A stretch of 64,000 nucleotides of DNA. Origin: Bacteroides intestinalis (GTDB taxonomy: Bacteria; Bacteroidota; Bacteroidia; Bacteroidales; Bacteroidaceae). The notes beneath the pieces are model-generated. The model made no database searches. It saw only the letters and a program-made list of their open reading frames with translations, and was not told the origin of the DNA. Location of the stretch: NCBI RefSeq assembly GCF_003464595.1, contig NZ_QRZF01000013.1, positions 87,407 through 151,406 on the forward strand, read 5' to 3'. The position numbers were made by a program, and so were the translations under genes. Shown here one piece after another: positions 33,600-41,312 of the stretch (position 1 is the first letter of the stretch; each line of letters begins with the position of its first letter).

Positions 33600-34330
33600 T
33601 TGGGATTCATCCGATATTCTCGGTTTTACGATACATTTCAATGTGTTCATGAAGTTCATCAACGCCGCTTTGTTTTCTCCTATCAATATTGTGTTTTCAT
33701 TCTAATCGCCCGACTTCGGAGGAGCGATTGTTCCCCGTCAGGGCAAGGCTTTTGGGAGTAACTCAAAAGGTATCGGGTTACTCGATACACACCTTGCTAT
33801 GTTCCGACGAACATAAAAATCCGCCTTCGGGCGGATTGCGGGAGAACCGCTTTCAACCGCAGCATAAAGCCGAGCGATTCGTCCTGTCGCTTGGATGCAA
33901 AGCCGAGGCTTCCGAGACGACTTTTCAAAAAACAAAACTGCCAAACGTCACCATTCCGACAATACCACGCCATTTCCGGCAGAAGCTATACAACCGATAT
34001 TTTCTTACCGTAGAAACCAATGTACGACCATCGGGCTGGACAGCCGAAGGTCGGCAGGAACAGACCGACAAGCAGCCGAATAATCCGAACGGCATACGCA
34101 CGTTGGTCGGTTCCGATATTGGTTGGTTGCGACGTTGGGCTATTGGGCGAAATATCCATCCGGCTCTATGGCTCTGCACGGATTAACGTTCCCACCCAGC
34201 GTACCTGCTATTGTCGGCAAGAGTCGTTTCAGTATGCGACCGGCACGACGCCAAACTGTGCCAAACGGACGCCACGAGCTGCCACGAAACCGAAAACGGA
34301 GGCAGCGAGCATAGGTTTGGCTACATTTGC
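33600..34330. other. Structured, apparently noncoding region of the element
   Basis: About 730 bp without a convincing gene. Frames on both strands are open for up to 166 codons but lack family features, start signals and codon preference. It contains several hairpins: GTATCG/CGATAC inside AAGGT/ACCTT (about 33767-33796), and AATCCGCC-TTCG-GGCGGATT at 33818-33837, a stem closed by the very stable C(UUCG)G tetraloop. Could be an sRNA gene or a site for element proteins. I see no -7 box that clearly starts it. Confidence 0.4.
34322..34329 (+). promoter_or_regulatory. -7 promoter box for the HTH pair
   Basis: TACATTTG, perfect match to TAnnTTTG, 23 bp before the ATG at 34352. Confidence 0.65.
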
Positions 34331-34351
34331 CCCAAACTCAAAACATGGTAT

Positions 34352-34645
34352 ATGGAAGTAGTAATTATCGAAAAGAAAACCTTTGAAGCGCTCCTTTCCG
34401 GTGTGGAGACGCTGACGGGAAAAGTCGGTGCGTTATGTCATCGTTGCAATGACAAGCAGATGCAGAAGTGGCTCGATGGGCAGGAGGTGTGCCGCCTGCT
34501 GCGCATAAGCCCTCGCACGCTGCAATCCCTGCGGGATAATCGCACTATCGGCTGTACGCAAATCAACCGGAAATTCTATTACAAGCCGCAAGAGATAGAG
34601 AGGCTCATGCCCATAGTCGGACAGGTCAGGGATGGCTCCGGCTAA
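34352..34645 (+). CDS. Small helix-turn-helix protein (excisionase-like)
   Basis: 97 residues, starting at EVVIIEKKTFEALLSGVE. A winged-helix/MerR-type HTH follows (WLDGQEVCRLLRISPRTLQSLRDNRTIGCTQ at about 45-75, then YYKPQEIERLM), a form common as excisionase-like or regulatory protein beside integrases of Bacteroides elements. Longer frames upstream (from 34211) contain the -7 box and are rejected. Paired with the next gene, 36 bp downstream. Confidence 0.8.
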   Translation: MEVVIIEKKTFEALLSGVETLTGKVGALCHRCNDKQMQKWLDGQEVCRLLRISPRTLQSLRDNRTIGCTQINRKFYYKPQEIERLMPIVGQVRDGSG

Positions 34646-34681
34646 TATTTATTTTTACCAACCACTAAATCCACAGAAAAG

Positions 34682-34981
34682 ATGAATGACAGTAACGTAA
34701 TCACGTCGGAGGACGGACGCATAACGTCGGTGTTGCACGCCTTGAAGAGGTGCGCAAAGGAGGTCGATAAGCTCACGGACGGATTTCATCCGCCGCTCGG
34801 AGGAGAACGGTACATGACCGACAAGGAGGTGATCGCCCGCCTGAAAGTCAGCCGACGCACCTTGCAGGAGTATCGTACCGAACGCAAGATACCCTATATC
34901 GTGTTCGGCGGCAAAGTCCTCTATCGGGAATCCGACATCGAGAAGATGCTCGCGGAAAACTACCGCAAGGCAATCCTCTGA
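34682..34981 (+). CDS. Small helix-turn-helix protein (excisionase-like)
   Basis: 99 residues. The HTH TDKEVIARLKVSRRTLQEY then RKIPYIVFGGKVLYRESDIEKMLAENYRK is the classic MerR-like DNA-binding domain of Bacteroides excisionase-type proteins (HTH_17). With the previous gene it forms the control pair next to the integrase. Followed by a strong bidirectional terminator. Confidence 0.85.
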   Translation: MNDSNVITSEDGRITSVLHALKRCAKEVDKLTDGFHPPLGGERYMTDKEVIARLKVSRRTLQEYRTERKIPYIVFGGKVLYRESDIEKMLAENYRKAIL

Positions 34982-34987
34982 AAACGA

Positions 34988-35017
34988 AAACGGGCAGGTG
35001 TCGAAGCCTGCCCGTTT
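34988..35017. terminator. Bidirectional terminator between HTH pair and RhuM-like gene
   Basis: AAACGGGCAGG (34988-34998) pairs perfectly with CCTGCCCGTTT (35007-35017). A-rich on the left and T-rich on the right, so it can work from both strands; it sits between convergent genes. Confidence 0.88.
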
Positions 35018-35032
35018 CCTTGCTTGTCCGGT

Positions 35033-35407
35033 TCAATTCGGAAGCCCGTCCTTATATCGAATGACAATCGGAGGTGTCGTGCGTCGGGGTGCGGTGGCCG
35101 TCTTTACCAGCCACTTTCTGAAAACCGACGTAGGGTAGGTATTCAACCGGAACGCGAGGGCTACGACGACCTCCATGTTATACACGTCCGTATTGTTGCC
35201 GCTGTCCAGACGGATGCATTTGCAGACCTCGTAATCGTTCAGGGCGTCGCTTTTGATGATCGTCTTGATTGCGCTGCTTACCACTCCGGCTGTCGTGCCG
35301 AACAGTTCGACTATTTCCGCTTCCGTCATCCATATAGCGGCGGTATCGGTCGGTATATCCAATCTGCCGTACTCGTCTATCGTGATAATGTTTCTTTCTC
35401 TTTTCAT
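35033..35407 (-). CDS. RhuM-like small protein
   Basis: 124 residues. MTEAEIVELFGTTAGVVSSAIK is a putative DNA-binding helix pair and the remainder (NMEVVVALAFRLNTYPTSVFRKW) matches the N-terminal part of RhuM/Fic-associated virulence-type proteins found near integrases in Bacteroides elements. It is shorter than full RhuM (about 320 residues). Role unknown, likely in element maintenance or regulation. Twenty-one bp downstream of the integrase gene on the same strand. Confidence 0.65.
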   Translation of the reverse strand: MKRERNIITIDEYGRLDIPTDTAAIWMTEAEIVELFGTTAGVVSSAIKTIIKSDALNDYEVCKCIRLDSGNNTDVYNMEVVVALAFRLNTYPTSVFRKWLVKTATAPRRTTPPIVIRYKDGLPN

Positions 35408-35428
35408 CGTATTCTGTTTTTAAGTTTA

Positions 35429-36661
35429 TTAAATCGCTTGACAAATAAAGTTCTCCATCTGCTCGATACGCTGCGCGAGTTTCTCCATATCGCGGCTCAC
35501 TTTCTCGGCTGTAATCTTCGCATAGATCTGCGTCGTGCGGATGCTTCGGTGGCCCAACATCTTCGAGAGTGTTTCGATAGGTACGTCGTTCGACAAGCAG
35601 ACCGTCGTGGCATAGGTATGGCGGCTCATGTGCCACGTGACGTTTTTCTCGATACCGCAGTTCTTCGCTATGACTTTGATACCGTTTTTACAGTTATCGT
35701 AACATGGAACGGGTAGCAACTTATCTCCCTCGGCCATGCCGTCGTATTTCTCGATGATATGCTTGGCGACATCCAACAGTCGGATATTCGTTTCGACACC
35801 TGTTTTCTGACGGTTGGTGTTCAACCACAAATGCCCGTCGAACGAGGTTTGCAGATTCGCTCGGGTGAGGTTCGCCATATCCGTCCAGCTCAATCCCGTG
35901 AAGCTGCAGAAGATGAACAAATCACGAATCAGTTCATAGCTTTTCTTCTTGAATGTGCCATTGATTAAAAGTGTAATTTCTTCTTTGGTCAGAAAGCCCC
36001 GTTTGGTCTCCTCTTTGGTGATGCTGTATGCGAAGAACGGATCGCGCTGCAACAAGCCGTTATTGACGGCCATATAGATAATCTTCCGAAACGGCATCAT
36101 ATACGACCAGACCGTGTTGTTGCAATGGTTCTTTTCCACTCGCAGGAACAACTCGAAGTCGGTGATGAATGCCGGAGTAAGTTCTTTGAGCGCAATGTCG
36201 CTGACTTTGTACCGCTTTTCGACGAACTCCGCGAGGTGTTTGTAAACGACGCAGTATTTCCAATAGCTGCGCAGGCTTTTGAGTTTGCCGACCTGCTTCT
36301 CGTAATCCTCGTTATGCTGGCGGAATACGGCGAGCAGTGTCTCGTGGTTCATACCCAATCCTAAATAGGCATTGCGAACTTTCTCGGCGGTAACGTAGTT
36401 GTCGCGGTCGCTGATCTGCTGATAGGCTTGGTTGATACTCACACGAATCTTATCCAACATCCGGTTGGTCTCTTGCGCCACGATGCTGCGACCGGAAACG
36501 CGTCCCGACTTTACGTTCCACGATTTCTCCTCCACGTCCAATTTACAACTGAATTGAGCGATTTTGCCGTTTACGGTAATACGGCACATGACCGGAATAA
36601 GCCCATTCTTTTTCGGGGCATTACGTTTTAGATAAAACAAAACTTTGAATGTCGATCTCAT
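35429..36661 (-). CDS. Tyrosine recombinase (integrase) of the element
   Basis: 410 residues: N-terminal arm-binding domain, SAM-like core-binding domain (about 100-200) and catalytic domain. The catalytic positions are seen in TWHMSRHTYATT (HxxR near 348), LGHRSIRTTQIY (His and the Tyr nucleophile near 380). At the box I position the sequence reads FTGLSWTDMANL, with Ser rather than Arg after GL; IntDOT of CTnDOT also lacks that Arg. The gene is near the right end, reading inward. Its promoter box TAATTTTG (minus strand, 36690-36683) sits inside an inverted repeat. Confidence 0.9.
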   Translation of the reverse strand: MRSTFKVLFYLKRNAPKKNGLIPVMCRITVNGKIAQFSCKLDVEEKSWNVKSGRVSGRSIVAQETNRMLDKIRVSINQAYQQISDRDNYVTAEKVRNAYLGLGMNHETLLAVFRQHNEDYEKQVGKLKSLRSYWKYCVVYKHLAEFVEKRYKVSDIALKELTPAFITDFELFLRVEKNHCNNTVWSYMMPFRKIIYMAVNNGLLQRDPFFAYSITKEETKRGFLTKEEITLLINGTFKKKSYELIRDLFIFCSFTGLSWTDMANLTRANLQTSFDGHLWLNTNRQKTGVETNIRLLDVAKHIIEKYDGMAEGDKLLPVPCYDNCKNGIKVIAKNCGIEKNVTWHMSRHTYATTVCLSNDVPIETLSKMLGHRSIRTTQIYAKITAEKVSRDMEKLAQRIEQMENFICQAI

Positions 36662-36704
36662 AACTCTACAATTTTTTGGTTACAAAATTATTTCTTGTAG
36701 AGTT
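36662..36704. repeat. Inverted repeat around the integrase promoter
   Basis: AACTCTACAA (36662-36671) and TTGTAGAGTT (36695-36704) are perfect inverted 10-mers bracketing the minus-strand -7 box TAATTTTG. The right arm extends to TAGAGTTGTTC (36698-36708), whose exact reverse complement occurs at 25232-25242 near the left end. Likely an operator or an integrase arm-site. The rest of 36709-37026 holds no gene I can support; it is the right end of the element. Confidence 0.6.
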
Positions 36705-37026
36705 GTTCTTCGATACGCAAATCGCAGCATATCAACGCAATCGCACCCGAAATAGAACTTTTTTCGCCTCCCTCTGCCCGAATTTCGGAAATCCGACTAT
36801 ATTTGCAGTCGGAACAAGGCGAATAGAGCTTGTATTTCAGCGCTTTGAAACCTTCCTAAAACCGCCTTTACCATTCGGAACAGAGTAACGGGATAGTAAC
36901 GTAACTCTGGTTTCAGTTGGCTTTTCGATGGCTTCGGTTTGGCTGCGACTTCGCAGTCCGTTCATCTCTAATCCCCTTGTTTACAACCTTCTTGCTCCAA
37001 TCCGCTCTAACTCTCGGTTTTTATCC

Positions 37027-37036
37027 TTATCTTTGC
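37027..37036 (+). promoter_or_regulatory. Putative attR core and -7 box of the hydrogenase gene
   Basis: TTATCTTTGC includes the -7 box TATCTTTG (37028-37035), 40 bp before the ATG at 37075. The same ten bases occur at 25100-25109. Confidence 0.6.
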
Positions 37037-37074
37037 ACCGTAATTACCGACTAACTAATCCGATAATAAATATT

Positions 37075-38535
37075 ATGGCATTTACCAACAACATTATGAT
37101 TGTCCGCCACAGATTGCTGACAGAGCTGGTAAAACTGTGGAGGGATAACGAACTTGTAGAGAAAATAGACCGTCTTCCCATTGAATTGAGTCCGAGAAGG
37201 TCAAAACATGCAGGACGCTGCTGCGTACATAAAGAACGCGCCGTGTGGAAATACAAATCACTGCCGTTGCTGGGACTGGATATGGAAGATGAAAAAGATG
37301 AATTAACCCCATTATCAGAGTATGCAGCACATGCACTGGACCGTGCAGAAAACGGAACGCCGAAAGATAACATCATGTGTGTGATTGACGAAGCATGTTC
37401 CGCCTGCGTACAAATCAATTACGAAATCACCAACCTTTGCCGCGGATGTACCGCCCGTAGCTGCCAGACCAACTGTCCGAAGAAAGCTGTCCATGTAAAG
37501 GAAAGCGGACAGGCATGGATAGACCATGATGAATGCATCAGTTGTGGTATTTGCCACAAGAGCTGCCCCTATCATGCAATTGTTTATATCCCCGTACCTT
37601 GCGAAGAAGCTTGTCCGGTGAAAGCCATCAGCAAGGATAAGAAAGGTATCGAACACATCGACGAAAGCAAATGTATCTATTGCGGAAAGTGTCTCAACGC
37701 CTGTCCATTCGGAGCAATTTTCGAAGTGTCACAGGTATTCGATATCCTGCACAAGATACGCAAAGGAGAAAAAATAGTGGCCATTGTGGCACCGTCTATC
37801 CTGGGACAATTCAAGACTACTATTGAGCAGGTATATGGCGCATTCAAAGCTGTAGGATTCACTGATGTCATCGAAGTGGCTCAGGGAGCTATGGATACGG
37901 TCAGCAACGAAGCACATGAATTGATAGAGAAGTTGGAAGAAGGACAGAAGTTTATGACTACTTCTTGTTGTCCTGCCTACATTGAGCTTGTTGACAAACA
38001 TATTCCGGGCATGAAACCTTATGTTTCAGGCACAGGTTCACCGATGTATTATGCAGCACGCATTGCCAAAGAGAAACATCCGGATGCTAAAGTAGTTTTC
38101 ATCGGTCCGTGTGTAGCCAAACGTAAAGAGGCCCAGCGTGATGAAGCTGTAGATTTTGTTATGACTTTCGAAGAAGTGGCATCTGTATTGGACGGACTGG
38201 ATATTCAGTTGGAGCAATCGCAACCTTATGCCATGTCGTTCGCATCCGTGCGCGAGGCACATGGATTTGCCCAGGCTGGTGGCGTAATGGGAGCAGTAAA
38301 AGCCTATCTGAAAGAAGAAGCTGACAAAATCAATGCCATCCAAGTAGCTAATCTGGATAAGAAAACCATCGGTTCATTGCGGGCGTATGCCAAATCAGGC
38401 AAAGCACCGGGGCAATTTATAGAAGTGATGGCATGTGAAGGTGGCTGTATCACCGGACCTTGTACGCACAATGAGATTGCCGCAGGTAAACGTCAGTTTG
38501 TACAAGAATTAGCTAAACAGGAAAAGACGTATTAA
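37075..38535 (+). CDS. [FeFe] hydrogenase, monomeric (group B-like)
   Basis: 486 residues. The N half holds ferredoxin-type clusters (CRGCTARSCQTNCPKK near 134, CISCGICHKSCPYH near 160, CIYCGKCLNACPFG near 200) and the C half the H-cluster domain with the three signatures TTSCCPAY (near 300), GPCVAKRKEA (near 345) and MACEGGCITGPC (near 455), supplying the four cysteines of the H-cluster. Reversible H2 formation, with ferredoxin as likely partner. A longer frame from 36928 is rejected since the -7 box at 37028 lies inside it. Followed by hydE, hydG and hydF, its maturases. Confidence 0.88.
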   Translation: MAFTNNIMIVRHRLLTELVKLWRDNELVEKIDRLPIELSPRRSKHAGRCCVHKERAVWKYKSLPLLGLDMEDEKDELTPLSEYAAHALDRAENGTPKDNIMCVIDEACSACVQINYEITNLCRGCTARSCQTNCPKKAVHVKESGQAWIDHDECISCGICHKSCPYHAIVYIPVPCEEACPVKAISKDKKGIEHIDESKCIYCGKCLNACPFGAIFEVSQVFDILHKIRKGEKIVAIVAPSILGQFKTTIEQVYGAFKAVGFTDVIEVAQGAMDTVSNEAHELIEKLEEGQKFMTTSCCPAYIELVDKHIPGMKPYVSGTGSPMYYAARIAKEKHPDAKVVFIGPCVAKRKEAQRDEAVDFVMTFEEVASVLDGLDIQLEQSQPYAMSFASVREAHGFAQAGGVMGAVKAYLKEEADKINAIQVANLDKKTIGSLRAYAKSGKAPGQFIEVMACEGGCITGPCTHNEIAAGKRQFVQELAKQEKTY

Positions 38536-38536
38536 A

Positions 38537-38701
38537 ACCAGCGTAGCGCTGGAGCAAGGCTTCCTTTCGGCGTACAGACTATTTTTCATCCGCAGATAAC
38601 ACGGATTACGCTGCTCTTAAGGCTGCGCCATGCTTCTATAGTATACAACGAGCACGGAGAGAAAAAATCCGTGTGATCCGTGTCATCCGCGGATGAAAAA
38701 T
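38537..38701. repeat. Palindromic REP-like element before hydE
   Basis: ATTTTTCATCCGCAGATAAC (38581 on) and its near reverse complement ending ATCCGCGGATGAAAAAT (38676-38701) form an imperfect 27-bp stem around about 70 bp; a short perfect hairpin CCAGCG-TAG-CGCTGG (38537-38551) precedes it. The core words ATCCGTG and ATCCGCG recur in the element at 41187-41271. Confidence 0.7.
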
Positions 38702-38708
38702 AAATAGC

Positions 38709-39740
38709 ATGAAGAACTTGATTGATCAATTACATAACAAGCGGACCCTAAGTGCTGAAGAATACAAAGCACTACTCCTTTGCCAAGACGCTGATACTTT
38801 AAAGTATCTGCAGGAGCAGGCACGGGAGGTGTCACTTGAACAGTTTGGCAATCGGGTATTTATTCGTGGGCTGATTGAGATTACCAACCATTGCCGTAAC
38901 AATTGCTATTATTGCGGCATACGGAAAGGAAATCAATCTGTTCTCCGTTATGAGTTGACACGGGAAGATATTCTGGAATGTTGTCGTGAAGGGTATACCC
39001 TCGGTTTCCGGACTTTCGTCTTGCAAGGTGGTGAAACATCCTCTGTAAAAGATGATTTTATCCTTGAAACTGTTACTGCTATACGTCGTGAGTTTCCGGA
39101 TTGCGCCATCACACTATCATTAGGCGAAAAGTCCCGTGAGACTTACGAGCATTTCTTCCGGGCGGGTGCCAATCGATATTTACTCCGCCACGAAACGCAT
39201 AATGAAAAACATTACCATCATCTGCACCCCGATAAGATGTCTATCAGACAACGCCTGCAATGTTTGGCATGGCTGAAAGAAATAGGATATCAGACAGGAA
39301 CAGGTATTATGGTAGGCAGTCCGGGACAAAACACCGATCATCTGGTGGAAGACCTCCTTTTTATAGAGCAATTTCATCCTGAAATGATAGGAATCGGTCC
39401 TTTTATTCCGCACCACGATACCCCGTTTGCAGCATGCCCGCCGGGAAGCATAGAGATGACTCTGAAACTTCTTTCCATCTTCCGGTTAATGCATCCGAAG
39501 GTGTTATTACCCTCTACCACAGCATTAGCAACGCTTGCACCGGATGGACGAGAACGCGGAATACTGGCAGGAGCCAACGTAGTAATGCCAAACCTTTCTC
39601 CCCCGGAACTACGGAACAAATACTCACTTTATGATAACAAAGCCTCTTTGGGAGCCGAAGCTGCAGAAGGCTTACAACAATTAGAAGAAAAACTGACGGT
39701 TATCGGATACCGGATATCGAAAGAAAGAGGAGACTACTAA
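38709..39740 (+). CDS. hydE: HydE, [FeFe]-hydrogenase H-cluster radical-SAM maturase
   Basis: 343 residues, radical-SAM fold. The SAM-cluster motif CRNNCYYC at 62-69 (Cx3Cx2C), GGETSS near 115, MVGSPGQNTDHLVEDL near 205 and the length match HydE, which helps make the organic dithiomethylamine bridge of the H-cluster. Followed by hydG after a 33-bp gap and preceded by the hydrogenase gene plus a REP-like repeat. Confidence 0.92.
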   Translation: MKNLIDQLHNKRTLSAEEYKALLLCQDADTLKYLQEQAREVSLEQFGNRVFIRGLIEITNHCRNNCYYCGIRKGNQSVLRYELTREDILECCREGYTLGFRTFVLQGGETSSVKDDFILETVTAIRREFPDCAITLSLGEKSRETYEHFFRAGANRYLLRHETHNEKHYHHLHPDKMSIRQRLQCLAWLKEIGYQTGTGIMVGSPGQNTDHLVEDLLFIEQFHPEMIGIGPFIPHHDTPFAACPPGSIEMTLKLLSIFRLMHPKVLLPSTTALATLAPDGRERGILAGANVVMPNLSPPELRNKYSLYDNKASLGAEAAEGLQQLEEKLTVIGYRISKERGDY

Positions 39741-39773
39741 TCACTAATCACTCACCCCTAATCACTAAAAAAC

Positions 39774-41192
39774 GTGTATAATGTAAGTTCAAAGCAGGCA
39801 GAAGAGTTCATCGATCACCAGGAGATACTGAATACGCTGGACTATGCCCGTACCAATAAAAACAACCGTGCCCTCATTGAGAGTCTGCTCGAAAAGGCAG
39901 CCTCATGCAAAGGCTTGTCCCATCGTGAAGCCGCTCTACTGTTAGAATGCGACCAGCCCGACCTGACGGAACGTATCTTCCATCTGGCACGGGAAATTAA
40001 GCAAAAACTATATGGCAATCGCATCGTAATGTTCGCCCCGCTATACCTTTCCAATTATTGTGTGAACGGATGCGTTTACTGCCCCTATCATGCAAAGAAC
40101 CGCACTATCGCCCGCAAGAAATTATCACAGGAAGAAATACGCCGGGAAGTGATTGCCTTGCAGGATATGGGACACAAACGTCTGGCACTGGAAGCCGGCG
40201 AAGACCCGCTACGCAACCCCATCGATTATATTCTGGAATCTATTCAGACCATCTATGGTATTCATCATAAGAATGGTGCTATCCGGCGGGTAAACGTGAA
40301 TATTGCCGCTACAACGGTAGAGAACTATCGTCGGCTGAGAGATGCAGGTATCGGTACTTACATTCTTTTCCAGGAAACCTATCACAAGGAGAATTACGAG
40401 ACCCTGCACCCCACAGGTCCTAAAAGCAAGTATTCCTATCACACCGAAGCTATGGACCGTGCCATGGAAGGTGGTATCGACGATGTAGGTATAGGTGTAT
40501 TATTCGGGTTGAATACCTATCGATACGATTTCGTAGGATTATTGATGCATGCCGAACATCTGGAAGCGGCATTCGGTGTCGGACCGCATACAATCAGTGT
40601 ACCCCGTATCTGCCCGGCGGATGATATTGAAACAAAAGATTTCCCCAATGCCATTTCTGATGAAATGTTCTGCCGCCTCGTTGCGGTAATCCGCATTGCA
40701 GTGCCTTACACCGGAATGATCATTTCCACCCGTGAATCGGAAGCTGTACGACGTAAGGTATTGGAATTAGGTATTTCACAAATCAGTGGCGGCTCACGTA
40801 CCAGCGTAGGCGGATATGCCGTACCGGAAACGAAAGAAGAGAACTCGGCCCAATTCGATATCAGCGACCGCCGCACACTGGATGAAGTTGTAAACTGGCT
40901 GCTCGATCTGGGACATATCCCCAGTTTCTGTACGGCTTGTTATCGTGAAGGGCGGACGGGTGACCGTTTCATGTCTCTTGTCAAGCGGGGACAGATAGCA
41001 AATTGCTGTCAGCCCAATGCCTTGATGACTCTGAAAGAATATCTGGAAGATTACGCTTCACCCGAAACCCAGGAGAAAGGTATCCGCCTCATTCATGAAG
41101 AGATGGAACGCATCCCGAATCCAAAAATCCGGGAAATAGCTCTGCGAAACCTGCATGAGATAGAGGAAGGGAAAAGAGATTTCAGATTTTAG
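39774..41192 (+). CDS. hydG: HydG, tyrosine-cleaving radical-SAM maturase
   Basis: 472 residues starting at a GTG (39774); the nearby ATG is out of frame. The SAM cluster motif CVNGCVYC is at 96-103 (Cx3Cx2C) and the C-terminal auxiliary cluster motif CTACYREGRTGDRFM near 386 with a third Cys in NCCQPN. HydG splits tyrosine to deliver CO and CN ligands to the H-cluster. Length is as expected. Confidence 0.92.
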   Translation: MYNVSSKQAEEFIDHQEILNTLDYARTNKNNRALIESLLEKAASCKGLSHREAALLLECDQPDLTERIFHLAREIKQKLYGNRIVMFAPLYLSNYCVNGCVYCPYHAKNRTIARKKLSQEEIRREVIALQDMGHKRLALEAGEDPLRNPIDYILESIQTIYGIHHKNGAIRRVNVNIAATTVENYRRLRDAGIGTYILFQETYHKENYETLHPTGPKSKYSYHTEAMDRAMEGGIDDVGIGVLFGLNTYRYDFVGLLMHAEHLEAAFGVGPHTISVPRICPADDIETKDFPNAISDEMFCRLVAVIRIAVPYTGMIISTRESEAVRRKVLELGISQISGGSRTSVGGYAVPETKEENSAQFDISDRRTLDEVVNWLLDLGHIPSFCTACYREGRTGDRFMSLVKRGQIANCCQPNALMTLKEYLEDYASPETQEKGIRLIHEEMERIPNPKIREIALRNLHEIEEGKRDFRF

Positions 41193-41271
41193 GCACGGAT
41201 TACGCGGATGAACGCGGATTTTTTATAGCGCAGCCTTTAATCCGTGAAATCCGCGTAATCCGCGCCTAAAA
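41187..41271. repeat. Palindromic REP-like element between hydG and hydF
   Basis: TTTTAGGCACGGATTACGCG (41187 on) and its near reverse complement CGCGTAATCCGCGCCTAAAA ending at 41271 form a stem of about 33 bp with a loop of about 20 bases. It covers the last codons of hydG and its stop. Shares core words with 38581-38701. Confidence 0.75.
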
Positions 41272-41312
41272 TGATCAAATCCCCATTTATTAACCCCTTA
41301 ATATTGAGACTA

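Larger units (their letters stand above)
25100..37036. mobile_element. Integrated element with tyrosine integrase and redox cargo (about 11.9 kb)
   Basis: Bounded by the direct repeat TTATCTTTGC at 25100-25109 and 37027-37036. The sequence fits the GTAnnTTTGC-like target I recall for CTnDOT-type integrases in nine of ten positions. Inside are a tyrosine integrase near the right end (35429-36661), two small HTH/excisionase-like genes (34352, 34682), an RteC homologue near the left end (25332) and a cargo of AraC regulator, flavodoxins, SDR, MFS and two alcohol dehydrogenases. No relaxase, coupling protein or conjugation gene is seen, so it would need help to move. Codon use is more GC-rich than the flanks in several parts. 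The exact ends are inferred. Confidence 0.65.

Noticed and set aside
33689..34186. ORF of 166 codons in the element
   Set aside because: Low similarity to any protein I know, no start signal, overlapping open frames on both strands in GC-rich DNA, strong hairpins inside.
35429..36661. Integrase inactive because of Ser in place of box I Arg
   Set aside because: IntDOT-type integrases are known to be active with a Ser there, so the change alone is no sign of decay.
36928..37074. Longer start of the group B hydrogenase
   Set aside because: The extension contains the -7 box at 37028 and lies across the element end; residues added (MASVWLRLRS) do not resemble hydrogenase.
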